Shown here piece by piece: positions 53,736 to 64,000 of a DNA stretch of 64,000 nucleotides. Position numbers and translations under genes: made by a program. Source of the stretch: Phallus indusiatus (taxonomy: Eukaryota; Basidiomycota; Agaricomycetes; Phallales; Phallaceae); the NCBI GenBank assembly GCA_027605045.1, contig JAQFWX010000041.1, positions 62,001 through 126,000 on the forward strand, in the 5' to 3' direction. Each line of letters begins with the position of its first letter. Position 1 is the first letter of the stretch. The notes beneath the pieces are model-generated. The model was given only the letters and a program-made list of their open reading frames with translations. It was not told the DNA's origin and ran no database searches.

Positions 53736-55085
53736 AATCTTCGTTAATGCCTCTCGCTACAATAGCCTCTATGCCTGCATGAGAGAGCCTATGTTTCATT
53801 ATTCCTGTGCGAATCGGACTGGACTGGAGTTGAATATGGATGTGTCCCGATTTTGGTGGTGCTTATAAAATTCAGAGAACTGTATCCTATGCCGGAATCA
53901 AGCTCTCGGCTCGGTGAATCAGATCATTTGGTATCAGTCGTCATTGAAGCGTGAACACCAACCATGATTGATGAAATGCAAGCTATAAGCTGCTTCGATA
54001 ATTGAAACAGATCGCTTCTGCCAGGGAGGGAAGTTCAAATCCACCGATTTTTCTCACAAAGATCGGTGATGGGCACGATAATCAACCTAGTACCTGAGTA
54101 ACATGAAAGTGCGGTCGAATAATAACTTGAAATAAGTTTAAACTCGAACTTCGAAGGCACTTGATGATTCTCGTGATCCATCCAAAAAAAGCGGTAATAT
54201 TAGTACCAGTGTGTATATTCGTATCGCAGTGACGAAGATTTTATCCATAAACTATCGTGACCCATTACTGAAGGAAAATCCTATAATTTGAGTTTACCAC
54301 AGTGATTTCACAGTGAATTTGGCGGTTGTCGCTTCAACCTGCCAGTTAGTTGGAACCGTTGTTGGGAGAATGGACACTAAAACCGGGACATTCTTCTCAA
54401 GGGTGAAAAAAAAATCTGAGATAAACAAGAAGTTGATAATCGATAGTTGTCAGGAGCTGCGGTGGTATTTCAGAGTCAATCATGTCAACGGACAAATTTT
54501 TTTTCAAAATACGACGTACGGTGTATCAATATGCGCCTTAAGCCCAGAGGCTAAATTGAAAACCTTTAATCGTACTCAGCGAGAGGTTAATTAGCTTGCT
54601 AATGAATGGAATTATCCCTGAAATGGCCTACTAGTTATTTGCTTACAAGGCTTGTGCACATCATGAATGCCATCAAGCCCGGGTCACAAGAACAAGAGAG
54701 CACTCAAGTCCCGAATTGCAACAAGTTTGTTCCTAGCATCAAGATTGAGGCTGACAACAAAAGGCTCAACATTATGAAGACCATCTCAGTCGCTCGGACG
54801 ATAACGATGTATCCAATTAAACGTTAAAAGTGAATCACCATCATGGATTCTGTTAGAACCCTTATAGAATTCCTGAGGACACGTTCAGTAATCTAATTCG
54901 CTAACCTTGAGCAAAAGGATCTACTTATAAACTTGACAGTGGTTCATGGGCTGATTGAGAACGAGGTGCCATAGCTTGTTGGCCATGGTGTAAGGTGATG
55001 ATGGTACCTGATTGACAACTCGGTTGCTCAGAACGCCATTTCGTCTCTCCCGGTCGCCAGGATCCCATTGCTCCACCTGTAAACC
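53736..55085. repeat. conserved upstream region of copy 4
   Basis: Carries the mini-frame ATGCAGGCATAG (about 53780), a TATA-like TTATAAAA at 53863-53870 and the common unit boundary near 55070. No gene supported. Confidence 0.6.
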
Positions 55086-55456
55086 TTGTTAAACGTGGTA
55101 CAGTTGAAAACGAGGGACTCTTGCTTAGGCAACGTACTTTCTGAGGCCTGAAGTGACAAAAATCGGCTGGAAATATAGTGACTGAGAGGTTAATCTCCTC
55201 TTAGTATAGATGACTAGGAGCAGTAGTTTAGACTGATGTAACTGTAATATTTCCAGTCGAGGAAACTACTCTCGACTGCAAGGATATTATATACATATAC
55301 GGCTAAACTACGCATATACTGATCAGTCCCACGATAACGATTATCACGAGTTGGCATCGCCGAGATTCTACCTTTTGACATGAGGCCGTGTCGTCTTCTA
55401 CTTTGTCATCCGTCACCGTTGTAATTTGATCCAGTGGCATGGACCGGCGGATAAAT
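55086..55456. other. junction between units 4 and 5
   Basis: No gene supported; no lipase remnant recognised here. Confidence 0.35.
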
Positions 55457-55596
55457 GTCGTCGGGCTTCTCCACGACACCGAACTATACGATGGCAAAGC
55501 GAGCGCGCGTACGAAATGGCCATCTTCACACGTTGAAGTCCCGGTACATGTGGGGTAACGCCCCCCAAGGACTTACAGATTTACACACACAAGTGT
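55457..55596. mobile_element. insertion left of copy 5, related to 28715-28865
   Basis: Shares GGGCTTC, CCACGACACC, ACACGTTGAA and AAGTCCCGG pieces with the insertion left of copy 3, at the same unit position. Flanked by AAATGT and AAGTGT. Confidence 0.5.
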
Positions 55597-55702
55597 CGGT
55601 CAATGTAAACCCACTCACATAAATTGTACGTCCGATAATGACTACATGTAAAACAAAGCCCGCTTTGTTATACTACAGCCCTTGAAAATGAATGACTACA
55701 CG

Positions 55703-57411
55703 TTAATCGCACTCAACTCCCTTTGTCGTCGTATTTGGGTCCCGAACCACCAGCAATATAAGATTTGCGTTCGCATCTCCATTCTCCTCCTCGGCCATCT
55801 CCACCCGAATAGATTGCTGTATGTGTTGCACCACATCTTGGATTGATTGGATAGGCGGTAACGACGCGTAATTGGCTTGAATTGCTTTGGAGTTATGTCG
55901 TCGAAGATCAAGCATATAATTTGCAACCAAGACAGGTCCCAAACTGGCATCAGAAGTGAGATGTAAATGGAATGAATTGTAGCATAATTTAAATACGTAC
56001 GCTTGCACTAATGCGCCCAAACCTTGTAACAGCTTACCGGTCTTATATATTATTAACTTGAGTAAACCTTGAACAAACAACATTCAAAGAAGATCACTTT
56101 ACATCCTGGAGCTAGAAGAAATAGAAGTCGAGAAGTTATATCATATTGATAATGTTGATAATTAAAACACACCTGCCTAACAATGGTAAGCGAAAGGTTA
56201 AGTAGAATTGCAAATCTTCAAATTAAAACCAACGTAAACATAAATGAGATTGGAAACATGGTCTAGAAGTCGACTAGTTTCCTCACAAGAATCTCGAAAT
56301 AGCTAAAGAAAAAATATATGAATCTTGCACAAGTCAGCTAAAAAAAAAACAAATACCTACTTTGCTTAAGTAGTATGGAAGCAAGATCGTTCCCCATTTG
56401 AATTCTTGTCTTGCGTTTTAAGTACCATGTATCCCAGATCTTATATAATGACATCCCGAACACCAGAAAATCGGTAACTAAGGAGCTTAGATTGAGTAAA
56501 AGAGTCATCAATATTTCCTCGTCTGAATCGAGACTGAGTTGGTGAAATATCCTGTATGTATTATTTGAACAACGTACTACTGCGGAACTGCATAAGTAGC
56601 TCATTCCAACCACAACAGATCAAACAACGCTATGCTCACCTCCGAAAGACAAAACATCCGCTAAATGCTATTGACTCTGAATAGGGGTGTTAAAATTCGT
56701 AATTTTTATTGTGAAAAAAGAACCTACTGAACACGAGGAAAAAAAAACCAGCCCCAAAACTAAGCATCAGCGGAACGATGAAAAATTTGTTTCTGCAAAG
56801 TGAATACGTCCTGGCGACTATCAAATCTGATGAACAGTTTGAGAACTTCGTTATTTGAATACCAGTCTGAGGCGGCACAAACCGATATAGCCAATGTAAC
56901 TCAAGCAAAATGTAACGTTCGCGACGTTGGCAAGGTCACTACAAATTCTTCCCAAAAAATATAAACTAGGATAACGAGCTTTTATGTACTTGGAACTTAC
57001 GAAGGTTTCTGAAGGAATCCAAACGGGGGATAAATATATCAGCAATAACGACAGAGCCCAACGTGGGTCGGACTCACACCCGGAGTGGTATACATGCTGA
57101 TAAACGCAAATATTTGTGTAATGGTAGAGTTATATCTCCCCAAAAAATATAGTAATGTCGGAAAAGTAAACGGCTTGAACCAAACGTATTCCATCTCATC
57201 GTCAATCCGTATCAAAGTAGCATAGATAGAAAGCGCTGTCAGTGCAGCCGTTACTTATAAGCGACAGACTTTCTTTGTATTAGCCAAAACGTATGGGAGG
57301 CTTACCTACGCCACTAATTACCATTAAGCTACTGATATAACTAGCATCATCGCATAATTTGTCAGTATCAGAGCATTTGAGATTAAGACAATAAAAGAAT
57401 TCACCCTTCAT
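55703..57411 (-). pseudogene. DUF6533-type membrane protein, array copy 5
   Basis: Open exon 1 from the ATG at 57411 (MKGEFFYCLNLKCSD), signature DDEMEYVWFKPF in exon 2, and exons 3-9 in phase with copy 1. Exon 10 is one base out of frame because the AT-rich run before AAGACCGG is expanded (TTAATAATATATAAG), giving an in-frame TAA. The last exon (LVANYMLDLRRHN) remains open. Confidence 0.6.
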
Positions 57412-58620
57412 AATCCCTGTTAACGAGCATCGCTATAATAGCCTCTATGCCTGCATGAGAGAGCCTCTGTGTCATTATTCCGGTGCGAATTGGACTGGTC
57501 TGGAGTTGAATATGAATGTATCCCGATTTGGTGCTTATAACATCCAGAGGACTGTACCCTGTGCCAAAAGTAAGCTCTCAACTTGATGAATCAGATCATT
57601 TAGAATTGAAGTGTGAGCATCAACCATGATTAATTACATTATTGATGAAGTGCAGACTATAGGAAACAGATCACTTCTGCCAGGAAGGCAAGCCCAAATC
57701 AATCGGTTTTTCTCACACGAAAATTGGTGATGGACACGATAATCAATGTAGATGTAGTGATTGATATAAGTCGCCCGAAAACTGCTGTAGGTAGACGACG
57801 TCAGAAATCCTAATAAAATGCGAGAGAAGGATGACCGCGAAATCTCAAAGAGAAGGTTATCAACCTGATGATGGGATATAAACGATGATCTATAAGAAAA
57901 AATAATGAGACGGATTAGATACATGTAGGGTAGGCCAAATAAACGAAGCAGAAAAGAAGGAAAAAGAAAGGAGTATAAGACGAAAGAAAGGAGCGTCCAC
58001 GGACGAAGAGTTGGACGCGAACCAAGGATCAATAAATGAAACCCCGATTACGCGATGCTCGCTAACTCTAAGCGCTAAGCTCATGCACACGTAGGGAGCT
58101 TATTCCGCCCCCCCACACTGAGTAACGTGGAAATGCGACCTAATAAGCAACTAAGTTTAAACACACTCCGAAGGCGCTGGATAGTTCTGAGTCAGCTGGC
58201 ATCATCAATTCAAAAAACGCGATAAGGTACTGCTGTGTATATTCTATCGTAATGACAACGATTTCACCAATCAATTATCGTGATCCAACATATAGGAGAA
58301 TCTTATCATATAAGTTTATCGCAGTGATTGCACAGTGACTTTCAAGTTGATGGTTGTCGCTATGGCGGTTCAGTCTTCTCAAGATGAGAAGTTTGATGTC
58401 CTATTGTGTAAAGGAGCTCAGGCTGTGGAGATTGCTGTCTAATAATGTCAATGGACAGACTCTACGATGCATTAATAGTATGCACCATAAGCCTAGAGGC
58501 TGAAACAAAAACCCAAGTCTACCGCACTCAGCCAGCTGTTAACTTGTCAGTTCGTCAATCAATAGAATTATTCAACGAAGCGATCTACTGATTACTTGCT
58601 TACAAGTCCTTTTAGTATCC
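57412..58620. repeat. conserved upstream region of copy 5
   Basis: Unit sequence with the mini-frame (about 57450). Interrupted by an LTR-like insertion at 57753-58117. Confidence 0.55.
57753..58117. mobile_element. LTR-like insertion, about 365 bases
   Basis: Unit sequence AATCAATGTA...CTGAGTAAC is interrupted by a purine-rich block that starts TGTAGTGATT and ends CCCCCCACA, the TG...CA form of an LTR. It contains GTAGGGAGCT, as in the gypsy-1 LTR. No target duplication was found. Possibly a solo LTR of another family. Confidence 0.4.
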
Positions 58621-58849
58621 TGTGGCGGTCCGGATCTCAAATCAATTGATCTGGGTTTGGGTGAATTCTGAAGCACATGCATACCCTTGTCATCTTCATT
58701 CTGACCTTGTGATCCGTTTGTATTTTGATCCAGTGGGTATCCTTGTTAGTATATTTGAAAATGCAGTAGGCAGTATTGGGATTACTCATCAATTATTGCC
58801 GACCGACTTCCAGGAGTCATGATTTAGATGTTTGGGGCTGTCAACTATC

Positions 58850-58980
58850 AACTGTCCCAAACTTCCAAATCTTTCTTCGCAAGCAAAAAATCCAAGTCGC
58901 TAGAATTCCAAAATAGTTTATATGATCCATTTTTTCTGATGTTCCATCTTCAGAAAAAGTATTGTTTTTTATCATCTGTG
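58850..58980 (-). pseudogene. lipase last-exon remnant at left end of unit 6
   Basis: Matches the lipase 3' end and flank as in units 2 and 4 (CTTCCAAATCTTTCTTCGCAAG, then TTCAGAAAAAGTATTG), but is shorter. Confidence 0.5.
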
Positions 58981-59074
58981 AGTACGTTCGATAACGATTG
59001 ACTTGAAAGCTATTACATGTAAACAAAGAACCCGCTTTGTTAGACTACAGTCCTTAAAAATGAATGAATACAAG

Positions 59075-60789
59075 TTAATCGAACTCAACCTCCTTTGTCG
59101 TTGTGTTTAGGTCCCGAACCACCGGTAGTATAAAATTTGCGTCCCCACCTCCATCTTCCTCCTCGGCCATCTCCACCCGAACGGATTGCTGGATGTGTTG
59201 CACCACATCATGTATTGATTGGATAGGCGGTAACGACACATAATTGGCTTGGATCGTCTTGGAATTATGCCGCCGAAGATCAAGCATATGGTTCGTAATC
59301 AAAATGGGTCCCAAACTGACATCAAAAGTAAAATGTAGATGGAACAGTGAATTGCAATATAATTGAATGCGTACGCTTGCACTAATGCACCTAGACCTTG
59401 TATCAATGTAGCGGTCTTATTATTATCAATTTGAGTGAGCTTTCAACAAACAACATTCAATAAAGGTCACTTCACACGCATGAACTAGAAGAAATAAAAG
59501 TCAAGAAGTTATATCATATCGAAAATTAAAACACACCTGCCCAACAATGGTAAGCGAAAGGTTAATTAGGATTGCAAATCTTCAAATTAAAATCAACATA
59601 GGCATAAATGAGATTGACAACATGTGTAGAGCTCGACTAAGTTCCTCACGAAAATCTCGAAATAACTAAGGAGGAAAAATGTGAGTCCTCCACGGGTCAG
59701 CTAAGAAAATAAATACTTACTTTGCTTAAGTAGTGTGGAAACAAGATCGTTCCCCGTTTGAATTCCTGCCTTGCGTTTCAACTTCCATGTATCCCAAACC
59801 TTATATAATGATATCCCAAACGCAAGAAAATCGGTAACCAAGAGGACGAGATTGAATACAAGAGTCATCAAAATCTCCTCCTCTGAAACCCGAAAAGAGT
59901 CGGTAAAATATCTTGCATACATCAAACAACGTACCACTGAGAAACTGCGTAAGTAATTCATTCCAGCGGACAACAAATTAAACAACGTTATGCTCACCTC
60001 CGGACGACGAAGCATCCTGTAAACACTATTGCCTCTTAAAAAAAATCGAATTACCCATTACATTGTTTAATTAGAAAGGGTCCAGGCTTACTGAACACCA
60101 TAATAAACAACCCTGTTCCGAAACCAAGCATCAACAGAACTATATTGAGCCTATTTCTGCAAAGTGAATAGGCCCTAGCGGCTATTAACCCTAAAATAAA
60201 TTACGATGAACATTTTGAGAATTTCACTTTCAGACCGGAGTTTAAGGTGGACAAACCGATATAGCCGATGTAATTCAAGACGAATGTAATATTCGAAACA
60301 TTAATAAGAATGTTGCAACTCCTTCACGAAAGATATAGAGTAGATAAACAAACTTGTACCCCTTGAAAACTTGAAACGTACGAGTGCGTCTGGAGAAATT
60401 CAAGAGAGATCGATACATCAGTAACATCGACAAACTCAAAGCTCAAGGTAGATCTTGGACTCACAGTGATATAGATACCGATAAAAGCAAATCCTTGTGT
60501 AATGATAGAGGTATATCTTCCCAAAAGATAGAGTAGTGTCGGAAACGTAAACGGCTTGAGCCAAACGTACTCCATCTCGTCGTCAATCCGTATCAAAGTA
60601 GAATAGATAGAAAGCGCTGCAGTCGTTACTGATGAACGACAGAGTTGTTTTACAGTTAAAGGTATGAGTGACTTACCTACGCTACTGAGAGTCATTAAGC
60701 CACTAATATACCTAGCATCATCACATAATTTATCAGTGTTTGAGCATTTGAGACTCCCGTTAAGATAATAAAGAATTTACCCTTCGTAA
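59075..60789 (-). pseudogene. DUF6533-type membrane protein, array copy 6 (start lost)
   Basis: The codon aligned with the start of copy 1 is ACG instead of ATG (about 60787-60789), and the first exon has further indels. The signature exon (RIDDEMEYVWLKPF, LLYLLGRYTSII), the helix exon (EEEILMTLVFNLVLLVTDFL) and the last exon (ITNHMLDLRRHN) remain readable. An ATG at 60695 (MTLSSVG) could still start a shortened product. The leader mini-frame has lost its stop (TAG to TGG). Confidence 0.6.
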
Positions 60790-60799
60790 TCCCTGTTAC

Positions 60800-61880
60800 C
60801 GATCGTCGCCATATGAACCTCCATGCCTGCATGAGAGAGTGTATGTTTCATGATTTCCGTGCGAATTGAACTGGGGCAGGATATGAATGTGCCCCGATTC
60901 AAGTCCTTATAAGTCTGGTCGATCACACTGCCTTCAAGTTGTGCAAAAAGTGCCCGACTCGGTGAAAAGGTGAGTAATGGGCACAATAATTCCCAATGCT
61001 ATACCTGAGTGACATGCGACTGAATAAACTGAAAGTTCAAACAAGGCACTTGATAATTCTAGTTTCTCACATGATCGATTAAATTTGAAGTGATAATATT
61101 GGTGTGTATTTCGTATCGTAGTGACGGCGACATAATCTATCAGTTATCGTGATCCATCATTGAAAAGTGAATACATATTATAATTTGAGTTTACCGCAGT
61201 GATTGCACAGTGAACTTGGTCCGCTGTCGGGAAAATGGATGCTGATGGCTTGACACTCTTATCAAGGGTAAAAAGAATTAAACCAGACGTTCGACGCTCA
61301 ATAGTGTGAAGGTTAATGTCAGAGTCAACGTTCAAATTTTTTTTTCAAGTACGAGAAACGACGTACGGTGTACCAATATGCGCCATAAACTTAGAAACTG
61401 AAACAAAACCTTTTACCGTACTCAACGACCTGTTACTAACCCGTCAGTTTGCATCAATGAATGAATGGCATGATGAAGTATGAAATTATCCAGAAAAGCC
61501 TTGATCTACTGGTTATTTGCTCACAAGGCTTGCACGCATCATTGTAAACGCCGTCAAGCAGTGTCAGAACAAGAGAGCGCTGAGCGCTCGAAACCAGAAT
61601 CGTAATGATTTGTTTTAGCATCAAGCCTGAGGTTGACAACAAAGGATCCGACATCATGAAGATTATCTCAGTCCCCGGATGATTACGATGTATCCACGTT
61701 AATAGTAAGCATTTTCATCAATTTTATTCGCCAAGTCTGGGCAAAAGGGTTTATTCGTGGACTTAACAGCGTTTCCCCGGGCTGATTGAAAACGATGCGC
61801 ACAGCTCAGCTTGATGATCGAGTGATACTTGGTTGCTCAGAACGCTAAATCTCTCCTGGTCGCCAGGGTTTCATTGCACT
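60800..61880. repeat. conserved upstream region of copy 6
   Basis: Unit sequence ending at the common boundary near 61873; somewhat shortened. No gene supported. Confidence 0.55.
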
Positions 61881-62266
61881 GCTTGTAACGTGCTGAGCAC
61901 AAGGCACTCTTGCTTAAGCGAAGCCATTATCCTTGTACTTTAGCCTGATGCCTTCTCGTCTCCGTTTTGGCCTTTCAGAGTTGATAGGCAAAAAAAGAAA
62001 CAATAACAATCCGTTTATAGCTTGATCTAGTGAATATTCTCGCTAGATTTGAAAATGACTGTACACAGTATCGAGATTACTCATCGATTATCGATTATCA
62101 GCCATGGACGCGACCGACTTCCATGAGTCGTGATTTAGGTCATCCGAGGCTGTCTACATATCTACCGGCCGCCTTAAACTTCCAAACAAATACCTCTTCA
62201 CAAGCAAAATGGCCAAGTTGCTAGGATCCCGAAATAGTTTATGTGATCCATTTCAGATGTTCCATC
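61881..62266. other. spacer between the array and the lipase gene
   Basis: The sequence near 62035-62110 resembles the unit 5/6 junction near 58740-58800 (ATTTGAAAATG, GATTACTCATC). Forms the 3' flank of the lipase gene. Confidence 0.45.
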
Positions 62267-63778
62267 TTAAGAAAAAGAATATTGTTTGTTATCATCTCTC
62301 TCAATTACTGATATGCGGTAAGGCAATACTTACATGTAGAATTTGCGCAATTTGGATCTTCACCGTCAGTAGAACATCGGATCGTAGTATTCGGAGAGGG
62401 TGGATCGGCGTGTTGCCAGTATTCAATTCTGTTTGTGGCTATAGTGGATGTTTTATTGTGGGTAAGATTAAACGAACTTACCCGTGATGTTTATAACGTT
62501 GCTCTAACAGTGTTTCGACATTATCATGATGTAGAGCTCGCTGTCCTCGATCTTGCGAGTCCGAGTTGAATGGAAACATCATACGTGGAGGGGCCTTTGA
62601 TATAGTCATAAGAATCGTGGTTGATAGCGATGAGAAAACAGTACTCTTGCAACCCAATCTCGTCCATGCACAATCCGAAAGACATGATCCTATAATGGAC
62701 CGGTTTAACAAACCAAACACAGTGGAATGAAATAAGTATATTTACCCCTAGTGAATCGTTGATCCATTGGGCGTATACGTCATTCCCTGTTCTCGGTTGT
62801 CCTAAACAGAGATGTATGTATAGCCTAAAATATGATAATGGAGCAATTAAGGAGATACCATATGTATAAAGGTATATTTCTGTTGATGGGAATTTGGTTT
62901 TCATTATTATGGCGGCTAAAGAAGCTATAGCACCACCCATTGAATGTCCGGCAATGATTAGGTTATAATCTGTGGGTTGCAAAAAAAAGGATTACGATCA
63001 AGCTTTCTCTAACAAAATGATGATATTGTACCCGTATAAGTTTGCAGCTCAGACTCTACGGTTTCAGTAACGGTAGTTGCCACCGCATCCCAGCTGATAA
63101 TGAAAAATGTGAAATAATACTTGAAAAAAAAGAGGTCCCTCACCTTCTCAAAAAGCCTCCGTGAACAAGTGTACCGTTAGGAGCATCTATTCCCTCAAGC
63201 GGTCGTAGGAAGAACTGAGCGTCTGTGAAAATATCCAATAACGTCGCGCTATTAAGACATAATCAGGTCATTTGTAAACCACGTGTACGGTGTCACGGAA
63301 AACAGCGAAATTGGTGCCAGTGTCGAGGACCTCACGTGGACGCTGGGCGATATACGTACCTGCCTGCGAAAGCAACAACAATATCACGCCTTGTATCGTC
63401 TCTTGCAATGAACCCTCTAGCCTATATATATATGAGCAAACGAAACAGAAAACATATGATGCGGACCTACATCTGTATAAAAGTCATGGAATCGTTCTAC
63501 ACTCGTTTGACCGTTGGGCCTGGGGCAGATGATAGAGTATGCACTGGTCGCGTACCGAAAATCTGCCAATATACAAGTTAGTCTCAAACGTTGAAACGAT
63601 AAATCTATATTATACAGTGCACAAAATCATCGTATAACTCTACGCAAACACCATGTCAGTGACTCGCGTGATCATATAAAAGGTCGAATGTCAACATACC
63701 AGAAGATACACATTTCACAGAAGTTACGAGTAATAGACAAATCGTTAGAAAAAGAGACAAGAAGCGAGAGATAGACAT
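62267..63778 (-). CDS. secreted class 3 lipase (fungal triacylglycerol lipase type)
   Basis: Eleven exons close in frame to 285 residues: 63778-63700, 63562-63467, 63414-63360, 63248-63144, 63093-63032, 62969-62859, 62801-62746, 62689-62645, 62594-62482, 62428-62334 and 62307-62267. The first exon is a signal peptide (SLFLTICLLLVTSVKC). Then come GFIARDDTRRDIVVAFAGS, VHGGFLR, the nucleophile elbow AGHSMGG (Ser142), YGQPRTGND, FRIVHGRDWVAR (likely catalytic Asp199), and HHGIEYW (likely His239 or His240), followed by CSTDGEDPNC. The Ser-Asp-His order and spacing fit the Rhizomucor-type fold. A segment of about 30 residues between Asp and His is unusual in content, and the last exon replaces the usual hydrophobic ending. 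It probably hydrolyses triglycerides or esters outside the cell. Confidence 0.82.
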
Positions 63779-64000
63779 GGTATGTGCTGTGCCAGACAGG
63801 AGAACATGGCAAGTTACAATAAAGGCGTTGAAGTCGGATATTCGGATGGCAATGCCGCCCGTGCGGCAGTGTGACAAACGTGACATTGCGCGCGCCCTTG
63901 AGTTTCTCGTCCCTCTTTTCGAATTCCATTTTCCATATGGTAAATATGGACACGACATTCTCCAATGCTATTAATTCGCAACTGTGTAGTATTAGCAGCG
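63779..64000. other. upstream of the lipase gene
   Basis: Presumed promoter of the lipase. Short frames on both strands have no motifs. Confidence 0.35.

Larger units (their letters stand above)
19281..61880. repeat. tandem array of six DUF6533 gene units, broken by transposons
   Basis: Units lie at about 19281-22435, 23700-27050, 28640-38860 (split by a gypsy element), 51660-55085, 55440-58620 and 58800-61880. Each has, left to right, a short left spacer, a minus-strand DUF6533-type gene of about 1.7 kb, and about 1.2 kb of conserved upstream DNA ending near a GCCAGGATTTCATTG motif. The units are diverged by substitutions and small indels, so the duplications are not recent. Confidence 0.85.

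Noticed and set aside
1..64000. CRISPR arrays, bacterial operons, tRNA or rRNA genes
   Set aside because: No regularly spaced repeats or ribosome-binding sites, and I recognised no tRNA or rRNA. The gene structure is eukaryotic. A tRNA scan could still find one I missed.

Overview
The window looks like nuclear DNA of a basidiomycete fungus, most likely an Agaricomycete. The basis is: genes split into many small exons by 40-110 base introns, families typical of that group (DUF6533 membrane proteins, small F-box proteins, an HsbA-like protein, a pepsin-type protease, a class 3 lipase), and LTR retrotransposons of the Ty3/gypsy type, one with a chromodomain. All splice models here were made by eye from GT/AG sites and reading frame; there is no transcript evidence.

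Layout. 1-936: the near-complete coding region of a proline-iminopeptidase-like hydrolase (minus), cut by the window edge. 1119-2332: a DNA element with 50-base terminal inverted repeats. 2752-9734: gene-poor DNA holding a protease-like remnant, a five-exon HsbA-like gene (5116-5972) and traces of a DUF6533-like gene (about 7791-9734). 10061-11886: two paralogous small cysteine-rich genes, separated by a nearly perfect 108-base hairpin. 13124-14710: an F-box-like multi-exon gene (minus). 15162-16600: an F-box-like gene (plus). 16900-18688: a ten-exon secreted aspartic protease (minus).

19281-61880 is a tandem array of six copies of one unit, each carrying a DUF6533-type membrane protein gene on the minus strand plus about 1.2 kb of conserved upstream DNA. 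Copy 1 reads as an intact 11-exon, 335-residue gene. Each of the other five has at least one lesion. The array is interrupted by a kinase-like pseudogene (22436-23263), an unknown small gene (about 27.9-28.6 kb), a full gypsy element inside intron 1 of copy 3 (30584-37243, identical LTRs, intact 1942-residue polyprotein), a Pif1-type helicase pseudogene (about 39.35-39.85 kb), a second full gypsy element with a chromodomain and extra downstream reading frames (40327-49431, identical LTRs), and a truncated third gypsy element with a solo LTR nested in its gag (49432-51169).

At the right end, 62267-63778 is an 11-exon secreted class 3 lipase (minus). Remnants of its last exon lie at the left side of several array units. 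This suggests the array grew by unequal exchange with a breakpoint near the lipase 3' end. Secreted hydrolases (aspartic protease, lipase) flank an expanded and decaying family of membrane proteins of unknown function, in a region repeatedly hit by retrotransposons.
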